27,699 bases of DNA from JBARCX01 sp049794535 (GCA_049794535.1 JBARCX010000362.1:1-27699); one strand, 5' to 3'; shown: positions 15,178 to 24,600, counted from the first letter of the stretch. Notes: generated from the sequence alone by a model not told the origin. Program-made: numbers and translations.

Positions 15178-16491
15178 TTATTCGTGGCTATATTCGGTGG
15201 AACCGAGCAGGTCGCGTAGCAGCGCGGCCTCACTCGCACTGCCGCCAGCCAGCGGCGCAATCACGCTGCGTGGCGCGTCGATGCGTAGATGCCAGCCATG
15301 CTCGTCGACTGCCTCGCCGGCAATAGCACCCGCGGCACGCAGCCGTGCATGCAGGCGACCGGCCGACAAGGGCAGTTTGAGATCCGACTGCAGGCGTTCG
15401 CCACCGAGCAACTCCCCCAGGGCTTGGCGTAACAGATCGAGACCCACGCCAGTTGCGGCTGATAGCCACACCCTTTGCGGACGGCCTTCGCTGTCGCGAT
15501 CAATGCGCGGCTCGATGCCGGCCAGGTCGATCTTGTTCATCACCCGCAGCTGCGGCAGGTCGCCGGCGTCGACTTCGTTCAACACCTTGTCGACGACCTG
15601 GTGCAGACGCTCACGCTCGTCGTCAGCGGCATCGCTGATGTGCAGCAGCAGGTCGGCGTCGCGCGCTTCGGCCAGAGTGCCGCGGAACGCTGCAACCAAG
15701 TCATGCGGCAGGTCGCGGATGAAACCTACCGTGTCAGCCAGCACCGCCGGGCCACAGCTCAGGTCATCGAGCTTGCGCACGGTGGGGTCGAGCGTGGCGA
15801 ACAGCTGATCGGCGGCATACACCTCGCCGGTGGTCAGCGCATTGAATAGCGTGGATTTGCCGGCGTTGGTGTAACCCACCAGGGCCACGCGCGGCACCGT
15901 GTTGCGTAACCGCGCACGGCGCTGCTGACCGCGCTGGGTCTGCACTTTTTCCAGGCGCTTGGTGAGCATTTTTACGCGCTCGGCGAGCAGGCGGCGATCG
16001 AGTTCCAACTGGGTTTCGCCAGGGCCGCGGTTGCCGATGGCACCGCCGCGCTGGGCATCCAGATGGGTCCAGCCACGTACCAGCCGGGTAGCGATGTGCT
16101 TGAGCTGGGCCAGCTCAACCTCCAGCTTGCCTTCGTGCGAACGCGCACGCTGGGCGAAGATGTCCAGGATCAGCCCGGCACGATCGACCACACGCACGCC
16201 AAGCTGTTTCTCGAGGTTGCGCTCTTGTACTGGAGTAAGCAGGTGGTCGACCAGCACCAGGTCTGCGTCCAGCGCGCGCACCATCTCGGCTACTTCGTCG
16301 GCCTTGCCAGTGCCGATGTAGTAACGCGGGTTCGGGTCTTCGACGCGGGCAGCTATGGTGCCCAGCACATCGGCGCCGGCGGACTTCACCAGCTCGACGA
16401 ATTCTTCGGCACGTCGCGCCGTATCGCCCTCACCGCGTGAATGCGGCAGGACGAGTACGGCGCGGTCGCCTTTCTTCTGACGATCAAACAG
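15178..16491 (-). CDS. hflX: GTPase HflX, apparently starting at CTG
   Basis: HflX is a ribosome-binding GTPase that splits stalled 70S particles. The 437-residue product has the N-terminal HflX domain, a coiled-coil helix with NRGPGETQLELDRR, and the G domain: GYTNAGKST (about 206-214), DTVGFIRDLPHDLV (from about 253) and NKID (about 319). Conventional start codons appear only at GTG 16387-16389, which would remove 34 conserved residues. Translation from CTG at 16489-16491 gives (M)FDRQKKGDRAVLV, matching the MFDR start of Xanthomonas HflX as I remember it. GGAGGGG (16501-16507) lies exactly 9 nt upstream, overlapping the hfq 3' end. No ATG, GTG or TTG occurs between that frame's stop and 16389. 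Confidence 0.92.
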   Translation of the reverse strand: MFDRQKKGDRAVLVLPHSRGEGDTARRAEEFVELVKSAGADVLGTIAARVEDPNPRYYIGTGKADEVAEMVRALDADLVLVDHLLTPVQERNLEKQLGVRVVDRAGLILDIFAQRARSHEGKLEVELAQLKHIATRLVRGWTHLDAQRGGAIGNRGPGETQLELDRRLLAERVKMLTKRLEKVQTQRGQQRRARLRNTVPRVALVGYTNAGKSTLFNALTTGEVYAADQLFATLDPTVRKLDDLSCGPAVLADTVGFIRDLPHDLVAAFRGTLAEARDADLLLHISDAADDERERLHQVVDKVLNEVDAGDLPQLRVMNKIDLAGIEPRIDRDSEGRPQRVWLSAATGVGLDLLRQALGELLGGERLQSDLKLPLSAGRLHARLRAAGAIAGEAVDEHGWHLRIDAPRSVIAPLAGGSASEAALLRDLLGSTEYSHE

Positions 16492-16497
16492 AGTGAC

Positions 16498-16776
16498 TTA
16501 CCCCTCCGCCTCAGCGGATGTGCCCGGGCTGTCGCCAGGGCCTTCATGGCCATCATGGCCGTTGCCGACTTTCACGTTGCGGCTCGGCACGACGGTGGAG
16601 ATGGCGTGCTTGTACACCATCTGGCTCACCTGGTTACGCAGCAGCACCACGAACTGGTCGAACGACTCGACCGTACCCTGGAGCTTGATGCCATTGACCA
16701 AATAAATGGCTACCGGCACGCGCTCACGACGCAAAGCGTTAAGAAATGGATCTTGCAATGATTGCCCTTTGGACAT
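16498..16776 (-). CDS. hfq: RNA chaperone Hfq
   Basis: The 92-residue product begins MSKGQSLQDPFLNALRRERVPV and carries the Sm1 (IYLVNGIKLQGTVESFDQFVVLL) and Sm2 (VYKHAISTVVPSR) motifs of the hexameric Sm-like fold. The proximal-site residues (GQSLQDPFLN, YKH) are conserved. The tail is short and Gly/Glu/Ser-rich. It pairs small RNAs with mRNAs. GAGGGGAG ends 6 nt before the ATG. A 162-bp gap separates it from miaA, and its last codons contain the Shine-Dalgarno of hflX. Confidence 0.97.
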   Translation of the reverse strand: MSKGQSLQDPFLNALRRERVPVAIYLVNGIKLQGTVESFDQFVVLLRNQVSQMVYKHAISTVVPSRNVKVGNGHDGHEGPGDSPGTSAEAEG

Positions 16777-16938
16777 GTTGTTCTCCCCTCGCAGCGGACG
16801 GGTCGGAGAAAAGACGCACAAGGCGCCCCGACCCAAGGCGGAGGAATGTTAACCGCTTTTAAATCGTTGATGAAAGAGTGTTTAAGCACGTCTAGACAAG
16901 AGGATCGACTATGCAGCTTGTCGCCCCCGTACTCAAAC

Positions 16939-17889
16939 TTAGGTGGGGGTGCCGAGGAACATCTGCAAGGCCTCGCCAGCGCGCGCTGCCAAGCCTGGAG
17001 CATCCGGCTCGAGTACCCGCACATCCAGCTCACTGCGCAACCAGGTGATCTGCCGCTTGGCCAGCTGGCGGGTGGCGAAAATGCCGCGGTTGCGCAGTTC
17101 GGCCACATCGTACTGACCGTCCAGATGCTCCCACGCCTGCCTGTAGCCCACCGCACGGATGGCTGGCAGGTCTGGATGCAGGTCTCCGCGCTCACGCAAG
17201 GTGCGCACTTCATCAAGCAGGCCGTGAGCAAGCATGACGTCAAACCGCTCGGCAATACGTGCGTGCAGTGGCGCTCGATCGCCGGGTAGCAATGCCAGCT
17301 TCAGCACGCGCCACGGGAAACGCTCGCCATTGCCACCCTGCTGCTGTTCGCTGAGCGGGCGACCGGTTAGTTCGATCACTTCCAACGCACGCTGCAAACG
17401 TTGCTGATCACCCGGACGAATGCGTTCGGCGGCAGGTGGGTCAAGTTCGGCCAGCCGCTGATGCAGTGCGCTCCAACCAATTGCCGCTGCTTCGGCAGCG
17501 ATGCGTGCGCGCACCTCGGCATCAGCTTCCGGCAGGCTGGACAGGCCACGTTGCAGTGCACGGAAATACAGCCCGGTGCCACCGACCAGCAACGGCACCC
17601 TGCCCGTTTCGCTTACCTGGCGCATGGCCTCCATGGCATCCGCGCGAAAATCCGCCGCCGAATACGGCTGGGCTGGATCGCGGATATTAATGAGCGCATG
17701 CGGGTAACGCGCCAACGTCGTGGCATCGGGCTTGGCTGTACCGATATCCATACCGCGATACACCAACGCCGAGTCGACGCTGATCAAACCCAGCGGGAGT
17801 CGCTCGCTGAGTTCGCATGCGAGTGCAGTTTTGCCCGAGGCAGTGGGACCCATCAGGAAGATGGCTAGGGGACGTGTATCGAACGGCAT
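16939..17889 (-). CDS. miaA: tRNA dimethylallyltransferase
   Basis: The 316-residue enzyme adds a dimethylallyl group to A37 of tRNAs that read UNN codons. It has the P-loop GPTASGKT near the N-terminus, the DSALVYRGMDIGTAKP motif with the catalytic Asp, LVGGTGLYFRAL, and the C-terminal zone with AIRAVGYRQAW and TRQLAKRQITWLR. Length and motif order are normal. It is first of the miaA-hfq-hflX-hflK-hflC-DUF2065-purA series. Confidence 0.96.
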   Translation of the reverse strand: MPFDTRPLAIFLMGPTASGKTALACELSERLPLGLISVDSALVYRGMDIGTAKPDATTLARYPHALINIRDPAQPYSAADFRADAMEAMRQVSETGRVPLLVGGTGLYFRALQRGLSSLPEADAEVRARIAAEAAAIGWSALHQRLAELDPPAAERIRPGDQQRLQRALEVIELTGRPLSEQQQGGNGERFPWRVLKLALLPGDRAPLHARIAERFDVMLAHGLLDEVRTLRERGDLHPDLPAIRAVGYRQAWEHLDGQYDVAELRNRGIFATRQLAKRQITWLRSELDVRVLEPDAPGLAARAGEALQMFLGTPT

Positions 17890-18033
17890 CCGCGCATTCT
17901 AGTGGTCAGCGCAAACAATCCAGAGACATCGCATGTTTTTGCATGGGCGTGCCGCAGGAAAAACGTGCAAGGACTTGCCTGCCACGCCTGCGCATAATCG
18001 GAACTCCTCACCCCGTACGCACTCTCACTGCCT

Positions 18034-18753
18034 ATGCTCAAGCCCCATTCAATGACTGCCCTCGCCCTTGGCATCAGCTTGCTCGCCATGGGTATCGACG
18101 CACGCGCTGCGCAGCCGCCGCCGCCCGACTTCAATGGCGCGTGGCGTCTCAACGAACAAACCAGCGATAGCCCTGACCAAATCACGGCGAAGCTTCGCGC
18201 AGAAATCAGGCGCGAGAAGCCGCCTGCTGTAGTAGCTCCAGCCAGCGCGTCGACGAGTGGCGGCGCGGCGCAGGCGAGCACCGGCTCTGGCACACACGGC
18301 GGTGGGCGCGGCATGGGTGGTGGTGGTGGCGGTGGCGGCATGGGCGGCGGCGGACATGGTCATGGTGGACACCAGCAGGCGAGCACGTCGTCGGATACAT
18401 CGACCACAGCCAGCGATGCGCTCAACCCACCACCCTTGATCGACAACGATACGATGCTAATCGTGCAGCAGGATCAGAAAACCCTGCAGGCGCAGCTCGA
18501 GAACGGCGAGCAATTGCTTGTACGACTCGACGGCAACAATCGGCAGACACTCAATGGCAGTGCTTTCACGCAAATGCAGGCCACCGACAATGGCATGCAG
18601 GTCAGCATGACGTTTACCAACGGCACCAAGCTCGATGAAGTGTGGACGCGTTCGGCCGACGGCCACACGCTTCACGTGACGGAAGAGTGGCAACCGCCCT
18701 TCCTGCAACATCCGGTCAGTTTCCATCGCGACTACGATCGCCTCGATCAATAA
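18034..18753 (+). CDS. secreted protein with a Gly/His-rich linker, function unknown
   Basis: The 239-residue product has a signal peptide (TALALGISLLAMGIDARAA, cleavage after ARA or RAA) and a mature N-terminus with PPPPDFNGAWRLNEQTSD. A low-complexity middle is dominated by Gly with Met and His (MGGGGGGGGMGGGGHGHGGH, about residues 92-112) and Ser/Thr repeats. A C-terminal domain (about 135-239) follows with beta-like repeats (DNDTMLIVQQDQKTLQAQL, MQVSMTFTNGTKLDEVWTR, LHVTEEWQPPF). The FNGAW...L...SD opening and the QD.K...V / E.W pattern resemble periplasmic repeat proteins of Xanthomonadales that I cannot name. The His cluster could bind metal, but this is a guess. The alternative start is ATG 18052; no clear Shine-Dalgarno precedes either. 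Confidence 0.75.
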   Translation: MLKPHSMTALALGISLLAMGIDARAAQPPPPDFNGAWRLNEQTSDSPDQITAKLRAEIRREKPPAVVAPASASTSGGAAQASTGSGTHGGGRGMGGGGGGGGMGGGGHGHGGHQQASTSSDTSTTASDALNPPPLIDNDTMLIVQQDQKTLQAQLENGEQLLVRLDGNNRQTLNGSAFTQMQATDNGMQVSMTFTNGTKLDEVWTRSADGHTLHVTEEWQPPFLQHPVSFHRDYDRLDQ

Positions 18754-19063
18754 GTACTTCGACCTGTAAGCGGCAACCACACACCTGATTGGCGGCGAGT
18801 TTCAGCTTCGTTCTTGTGCCGGCAGGCGGATGAGGGTGCGACGAAGCAACAACATATCGCGCTGGCCGCACCCTCTCCCGCTGCGCCCAAAGGAAGTCCC
18901 TGTGGGACCGGCACCCTCTCCCGGAGGGAGAGGGCTCCAATAGCTGAAACTCGGCGCTAATCAGGTTCCGCGCATCGACTAGAACCCACCACAAGCAGTC
19001 ACGTGCCATTGCGTCACGACACGAATGCGGCAGTGCACGAAAGAGTCCACCGGCTGCGCGATC
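18754..19063. other. intergenic stretch mostly filled by a repeat-like element
   Basis: The gap between the Gly-rich protein and the tdh promoter contains no gene I can support. Most of it is the inverted-repeat element at 18783-18966. A long minus-strand open frame covering this area and tdh is an antisense shadow. Confidence 0.6.
18783..18966. repeat. 184-bp MITE/REP-like element with 25-bp terminal inverted repeats
   Basis: The left end ACCTGATTGGCGGCGAGTTT (continuing to 18807) and the right end (18942-18966) are inverted copies matching at 23 of 25 positions. Inside are GAGGGTGCG (18833-18840 region) and its complement CGCACCCTC, plus the perfect stem CCCTCTCCC/GGGAGAGGG around GGA near 18913-18934. 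Such CCCTCTCCC...GGGAGAGGG hairpins are familiar intergenic repeats in Xanthomonadales and pseudomonads. No transposase is nearby and no target-site duplication is visible. One copy only is present in this window. Confidence 0.55.
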
Positions 19064-19069
19064 TATAAT
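19064..19069 (+). promoter_or_regulatory. probable -10 box of tdh
   Basis: A perfect TATAAT lies 43 nt before the tdh ATG, which would give a 5' leader of about 35 nt. No good -35 hexamer is found at the usual spacing (aagagt at 17 bp), so the promoter is probably activator-dependent or weak. Confidence 0.45.
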
Positions 19070-19111
19070 CGGCGTTTTCCCCGCCCGTTTTGGGCCAGCT
19101 TGGATCCCCCC

Positions 19112-20143
19112 ATGTCGCAGACGATGAAAGCCCTGGTCAAGCGCAAGCCCGAACAGGGCATCTGGATGGAAGAAGTACCGATGCCGGTGGTCGGCCCGAA
19201 TGAAGTGCTGATCAAGATGGAGAAGACCGCGATTTGCGGTACGGATCTGCACATCTATAAGTGGGACGAGTGGTCGCAGCGCACGATCCAGCCCGGCCTC
19301 ACCATCGGCCACGAGTTCGTTGGCCGCGTCGCCGAGATCGGCCCGGGCGTCACCGGCTACAAGGTCGGCGATCGCGTGTCGGCCGAAGGCCACATTGTCT
19401 GCGGTCATTGCCGCAACTGCCGCGCCGGCCGTCAGCACCTGTGCCCAAACACCATCGGTATCGGCGTGAACCGCAATGGCGCGTTCGCCGAATACATGAC
19501 CATGCCGGCCTCGAACCTGTGGCCGATCCCGGACCAGATCCCGTCTGAGCTGGCCGCCTTCTTCGACCCCTACGGCAACGCTGCGCATTGCGCGTTGGAG
19601 TTCGACCTGATCGGTGAAGACGTACTGATCACCGGCGCCGGCCCGATCGGCATCATCGCCGCGGGCATCGCCAAGCACGTGGGCGCACGCAACGTGGTGG
19701 TCACCGACGTCAACGATTACCGCCTGAAGCTGGCCGCCGACATGGGCGCTACGCGCGTGGTGAACGTGTCCAAGCAGTCGCTGAAGGACACCGTGAAGGA
19801 CCTGCACATCGAAGGCTTCGACGTTGGCCTGGAAATGAGCGGCAACCCGCGCGCCTTCAGCGACATGCTCGAATGCATGTACCACGGCGGCAAGATCGCC
19901 ATGCTCGGCATCATGCCGCGCGGTGCCGGCATCGACTGGGACAAGGTGATCTTCAAGGGTCTCACCCTGCAGGGCATCTACGGCCGTCGCATGTACGAGA
20001 CCTGGTACAAGATGACCCAGATGGTGCTGACCGGCTTCCCGCTGCAGAAAGTACTCACCCATCAGATCCACATCGACGATTTCCAGAAGGGCTTCGACCT
20101 GATGGACGCAGGCAACTGCGGCAAGGTCGTCTGCTCCTGGTAA
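19112..20143 (+). CDS. tdh: L-threonine 3-dehydrogenase
   Basis: The 343-residue zinc-dependent medium-chain dehydrogenase oxidises L-threonine to 2-amino-3-ketobutyrate with NAD+. Visible motifs are KTAICGTDLHIYKWDEWSQ (catalytic Cys and His), GHEFVGRV, the structural zinc cysteines CGHCRNCRAGRQHLC, the nucleotide-binding GAGPIGI and the Tdh signature FDVGLEMSG. The ATG at 19112 (MSQTMKALVKRK) has a weak GGA 7 nt upstream; an ATG four codons later would match the MKAL start of E. coli Tdh. The product is the substrate of Kbl, whose gene lies 5.3 kb downstream with two unrelated genes between. Confidence 0.96.
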   Translation: MSQTMKALVKRKPEQGIWMEEVPMPVVGPNEVLIKMEKTAICGTDLHIYKWDEWSQRTIQPGLTIGHEFVGRVAEIGPGVTGYKVGDRVSAEGHIVCGHCRNCRAGRQHLCPNTIGIGVNRNGAFAEYMTMPASNLWPIPDQIPSELAAFFDPYGNAAHCALEFDLIGEDVLITGAGPIGIIAAGIAKHVGARNVVVTDVNDYRLKLAADMGATRVVNVSKQSLKDTVKDLHIEGFDVGLEMSGNPRAFSDMLECMYHGGKIAMLGIMPRGAGIDWDKVIFKGLTLQGIYGRRMYETWYKMTQMVLTGFPLQKVLTHQIHIDDFQKGFDLMDAGNCGKVVCSW

Positions 20144-20203
20144 TCGAGCCGCGCCGCCGGATTCGCACGGCGGCATAGCTACTCGCTAAACGGTTTTCAT
20201 CCT

Positions 20204-20240
20204 GGCGGCATCCCAGAGAACAACCTCTGGGATGCTCGCC
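20204..20240 (+). promoter_or_regulatory. strong hairpin between tdh and the DUF1028 gene
   Basis: GCATCCCAGAG (20208-20218) and CTCTGGGATGC (20225-20235) form a perfect 11-bp stem with loop AACAAC, extended by GGCG/CGCC across one bulged T. It lies 60 nt past the tdh stop and covers the first possible ATG (20232) of the next gene, ending right at the second (20241). No T-run follows, so it is either a factor-assisted 3' end of tdh mRNA or a translation-blocking structure. Confidence 0.5.
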
Positions 20241-21545
20241 ATGTCATTGCTTGTCTATAGCTCCACGTTACGGCGCATTTGCCATTCGATCGCCCTGCTG
20301 AGCTCGGTCCTGTGCTGCCTCGCATCGGCTAACGCGCAGGCCACCTATTCGATCATCGCCTGCAATGCCGCCACCAAGGCATGCGGCGTAGCCGTGCAGA
20401 CCAATAACCTTGCCGTGGGTGCCAGCGTTCCTTATGTGCAGGCAGGGGTTGGTGCGGTCGCGTCCCAGTTTGAAACCAACCCGGCCTATGGTCCGCGTGC
20501 ACTTGCCTTGATGAAGAACGGCGATACGCCGGCACAGGCACTGCAACGCATCCTCGACGAGGATGGTCATTTCGAAGGCCAGGGGCCGGAGGCGCGGCAA
20601 GTCGCCTTAGTCCGTGTCGATGGACTCACCGCCGTGCACACCGGCGCGGAAGCCCAACAGGCCACCTGGGCCGGCAGTCGCAGCGGCCAGGGTTACAGCA
20701 TTCAAGGCAACGGCTTGGCCGGCCCGATGGTGGTCGAACGCATGGAACATGCCTATCTGCACACCACGGGTACCCTGGCGGAACGGTTAATGGCCGCATT
20801 AAGTGCCGGCGATATGGCTGGCGGCCAAAGCAGCGGACGCGAATCTGCCGCATTAATCGTACGGGAGCCACAAGGCTGGCCCGTCGACATCGATCTGCGT
20901 GTGGATTATTCAAACGATCCCGTTGGTGAGCTTCGCCATTTACTCGCATTGGAAATGGCGCGGCGGCAAACCGTATCGGCACAGCACGAAGCCGATGCAG
21001 GACACTTCGTCCAGGCGCGTGCCCTGCTGGTCGATGCGGTAGCCAAAGCCTCCGACTGGCCACGCCTGCAACTGCGCGCGGCGGAAATCGCGATGCGTAT
21101 CGACGCTCCTGAACTGGCCATGCCCTGGTTGACCGCCGCCTTTGAGCGCCAGCCCGGATGGACCCGGATCACGCTCGGTGATGGGAGCTATGCCGAACTT
21201 GGCTACCTGCCAGCGTTTCATCGTTGGATCGATCCCATACAAGAACGCGAAGCCTTGCGGATCGGCCATGCATTGACGACTCGTGCCAGCGTGACAGAGC
21301 GCGTTTCCATCGCCCGGCGCCTGCTTGAATGCGGACATCCCGCCGAAGCTCAAGCCGCACTTGCCCCCATCGATGCACACATAAGTAACGCCGACGTCGA
21401 CGAAACACGCGCTGATATCGCCCTGGCGCAGGCAGCGTTGCCGCGGGCACTCAGCGACATGGCGCGCGCCGTACAAACAGCCCCCAACGATGCACGCCTT
21501 CGTCACAAAGCTGTGCGTATGACACAGATGGTTAATGCCGGTTGA
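20232..21545 (+). CDS. secreted DUF1028 (Ntn-hydrolase-like) protein with a helical C-terminal domain
   Basis: The 437-residue product carries a signal peptide (hydrophobic core ICHSIALLSSVLCCLASA) with a likely signal-peptidase site ANAQA|TYS, counted from 20232 as Ala37/Thr38. The DUF1028 domain starts exactly there (TYSIIACNAATKACGVAVQT) and runs to about residue 235 (GVGAVASQFETNPAYGPRAL, YSIQGNGLAGPMVV, GRESAALIV). DUF1028 belongs to the Ntn-hydrolase fold, in which the residue freed at the N-terminus is the nucleophile, so Thr38 would take that role after export. The remainder looks like TPR-type helical repeats (EADAGHFVQARALLVDAVAK, LAMPWLTAAFERQPGW). The start is either 20232 or 20241; neither has a clear Shine-Dalgarno. 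Substrate unknown. Confidence 0.83.
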   Translation: MLAMSLLVYSSTLRRICHSIALLSSVLCCLASANAQATYSIIACNAATKACGVAVQTNNLAVGASVPYVQAGVGAVASQFETNPAYGPRALALMKNGDTPAQALQRILDEDGHFEGQGPEARQVALVRVDGLTAVHTGAEAQQATWAGSRSGQGYSIQGNGLAGPMVVERMEHAYLHTTGTLAERLMAALSAGDMAGGQSSGRESAALIVREPQGWPVDIDLRVDYSNDPVGELRHLLALEMARRQTVSAQHEADAGHFVQARALLVDAVAKASDWPRLQLRAAEIAMRIDAPELAMPWLTAAFERQPGWTRITLGDGSYAELGYLPAFHRWIDPIQEREALRIGHALTTRASVTERVSIARRLLECGHPAEAQAALAPIDAHISNADVDETRADIALAQAALPRALSDMARAVQTAPNDARLRHKAVRMTQMVNAG

Positions 21546-21660
21546 TCACTGTGAATCACACCGTATCCTGAGGCGTGCGACATAGGTAAACTCGGCCTCG
21601 CTAGCCCGGGGCCTGACCGTGACGTCGGATCTACGGTCATGGTCGTGTGATGGACCCTCC

Positions 21661-24600
21661 ATGGGTATGGACGACATGATCTCAAACAGGCTCGCGCGCA
21701 TCTTTCATCCATCGTCCTTGCGCGATGGCGCCAGTGGGCTTTACCGCTCCCACCGCTTGCGCAAGATCGTATTGATTCTGGCCATCGTGCTGGTGATCTT
21801 CGGCCTGCTCGGCTTCTTCGCCGCACCGCCGATCATCAAGGGGCAGATCGAGTCCCGTGCCAGCACCGCACTCGATCGCCCGATCACGCTGGGTGCGGTG
21901 CACCTCAACCCGTACACGCTGAAGTTCGATGTCGATCAGTTGCACATTGGCGATCGCGACGGCCACTCGCCGTTTGTCGATATTGATCATCTCACCGTAA
22001 ACGCCGCATGGAGCTCGGTGCTCCGCATGGCGCCGGTGCTCGATGCATTGACCGTGCAGCATCCGCAGATCCACATCACGCGCACGAGCGATCAGCAATT
22101 CAATTTCAGCGACCTGATCGATCGCTTTGCAAGCAAACCCGCCGACCCCAATGCACCGCCGGCGCGCTTCGCTCTTTCGAACATCAGCGTGCACAACGGC
22201 GATATCGCCTTCGACGACAAGGTACTGAACACCACCCACAACGTCAGTCAGATCGAGATTGGCATCCCGTTCATTGCCAACCTGCCGCACGATACCGACG
22301 TATTCGTGCAGCCGTTGCTGGCTATGCAGGTCGATGGCAGCCCGATACACATCGGTGGGCAAACCAAACCGTTTGCTGAAAGCCATGAGTCGGCAATCGA
22401 TTTCAACCTCGATCATCTCGACCTGCCCCGCTACCTGAGCTATGTACCAACCCCTTTGCCGATAGCGATTCCGAGCGGCCAGCTATCCGGCCAACTCAAG
22501 CTGGATTTCATCGACAAGAGTGCAACCGACAAGAATGCCGCGCAGCAGTTGAAGCTGACCGGCAACCTGCAGCTGGATAACTTTGCGCTCAGCAATCACG
22601 ACAACTCGCCGATTGTCGAACTGGGCCATGTCACTGCGACGCTGGCAGACGTAGAGCCGTTGGTGTCTCGCTACTACTTCGACACCATCGCTCTTGATCG
22701 AACCACCCTGCATTACACCAGCCTCGCCGGCGGCCGCAGCAATCTGGATGCATTGACCGGTGCCGGAAAGGCACCGGTCAAACCGACCTCGCCGGCGACC
22801 GATGCGCGTATTGCCACGCTGACCTTGCAGGGAAGTCAGATCGACTATGCCGACCTGAGTGGCCCGAGCCCCGCGAAGCTCTCGCTCGATAATGTGCACG
22901 GCACGATCCACGGGTTTGCGACCCTCGCTGCACCGCCCACCAATATCGACCTGACATCCGGACTTGCCGGCGGCACGCTGCATATCAACGGTGCACTGCA
23001 CATGACCGACAGCCGCTTCGTCGGCCAGGCAGCACTGACCGGTGTGGGTCTGCAGCCACTCGTGGCGATGGCGCCACCGATGCTCAATGCACAGGTCAGC
23101 CACGGCAGCCTCGATGCCAGCGGACAGCTCATCGCCGACTGGAGCAAGACATTCAACATGCAGCTCGATATGAGCAAGCTCGCGGTGAATGACTTTGCGT
23201 TACAGCAACACAGCAGCACACCCATCTCTTGGAAAGCACTCAATGCCGATATTACGCATCTGGATCTGGCAAGCAGCCAAGCAAGCCTGAGCAGCCTCAC
23301 CCTGCAAGGCTTGAAGGTCGATGCTCAACGTTATCGCAACGGGCGCATTGATCTCACGGATCTGGTCAAGTCATCGCCACATCATGCAGCGAGCAAGAAG
23401 CCAGCAGCTCCGACGTGGCATTGGAGCATTGCGCACCTCGGCGTCGATGGCAGCGCCTTTGCGTATCGTGACGCGGCGATTTCAGGCAAGACCGGACATG
23501 TCACCGTCAGTGCCGACAAGTTCGCTATCGATGGCTTGTCCGACAACATGCACCAGCCGCTCAAGCTGGACCTGACGGGTGGTATCGATAAGGGCAAGTA
23601 CCACATTACCGGCACCGTGCGGCCGGAGCCGATGAATGCCGATCTGCATGTCACGGCCACTCGATTGAACGTAGCGCCGTTTGAGTCGATGGTGAAGGTG
23701 CCACTCAACGTACATACCGACAGCGCACTGCTGAGCCTCAAGGGCCACGTGCGCTATCGCGATCACAAACCTGAGCCTCTATTGAGCTACCAAGGTCAGG
23801 TCACCCTGGGTCGCGTGAATGTGCTGGATAACGTAACGGGTGCCGAATTCCTACGCTGGAATTCGTTGGCAGCCACAGGCCTCAACGTGCGCATGGGTGA
23901 AGGTGCACCGCAGATAGCGATCGGTGGATTGGCGCTGGATGATTTCTATGCCCGCGTCATCATCAACAGCACAGGGCGCACCAACCTGCAGGATGTGGTC
24001 GCCTCGCCGGAGGCGGCACCGGTGTCGGTGACACAGGCCAACAACGCGCCGGCAGCAACCGCTGCTCCGAAACCCGCACCCGCTGCAACGACCAACCCTG
24101 CACCATCCGGCACTGCCGCACTCGCAACAGCAAGTAGTGCAGCGCCACCACCAGTGATCAGCATCGGCCAGATCATTCTGGCGCGCGGCAACCTCAACTA
24201 CACCGACAATTTCATCCAGCCCAACTACACCGCCAACATCACGCAGCTGGCCGGCAAGATCGGCGCGTTCGGTACGGCGGGCGGGCCACCAGCTGACCTC
24301 ACCTTGCTGGGTCAGCTCGACGACAACACGCCGATCAATATCGACGGCACGATCAATCCACTGACGCCAGTAGCCTTCCTCGACATCAAGGGCAAGGCCG
24401 ATGGCGTGGAGCTGACGCATCTGTCGCCCTACTCGAGCAAATACACCGGTTACCCGATCATCAAGGGTCGCCTGACCATGGATGTGCACTACAACCTCGA
24501 CCAAGGCAAGTTGAACGCGGATAACCATATCCTGCTGAACCAGCTCACCTTTGGTGATCGCGCCGAAGGCAAAGGCATCAGCCATCTGCCGGTAAAATTG

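Noticed and set aside
16800..16832. GGGTCGG/CCGACCC inverted repeat in the hfq leader
   Set aside because: Only 7 bp with a 19-nt loop. It could be an hfq autoregulatory structure but is not strong enough to call.
18716..20176. Minus-strand open frame of 486 codons opposite tdh
   Set aside because: It mirrors tdh codon for codon in a GC-rich genome. It has no domain, no ribosome site, and tdh is unmistakable on the plus strand.
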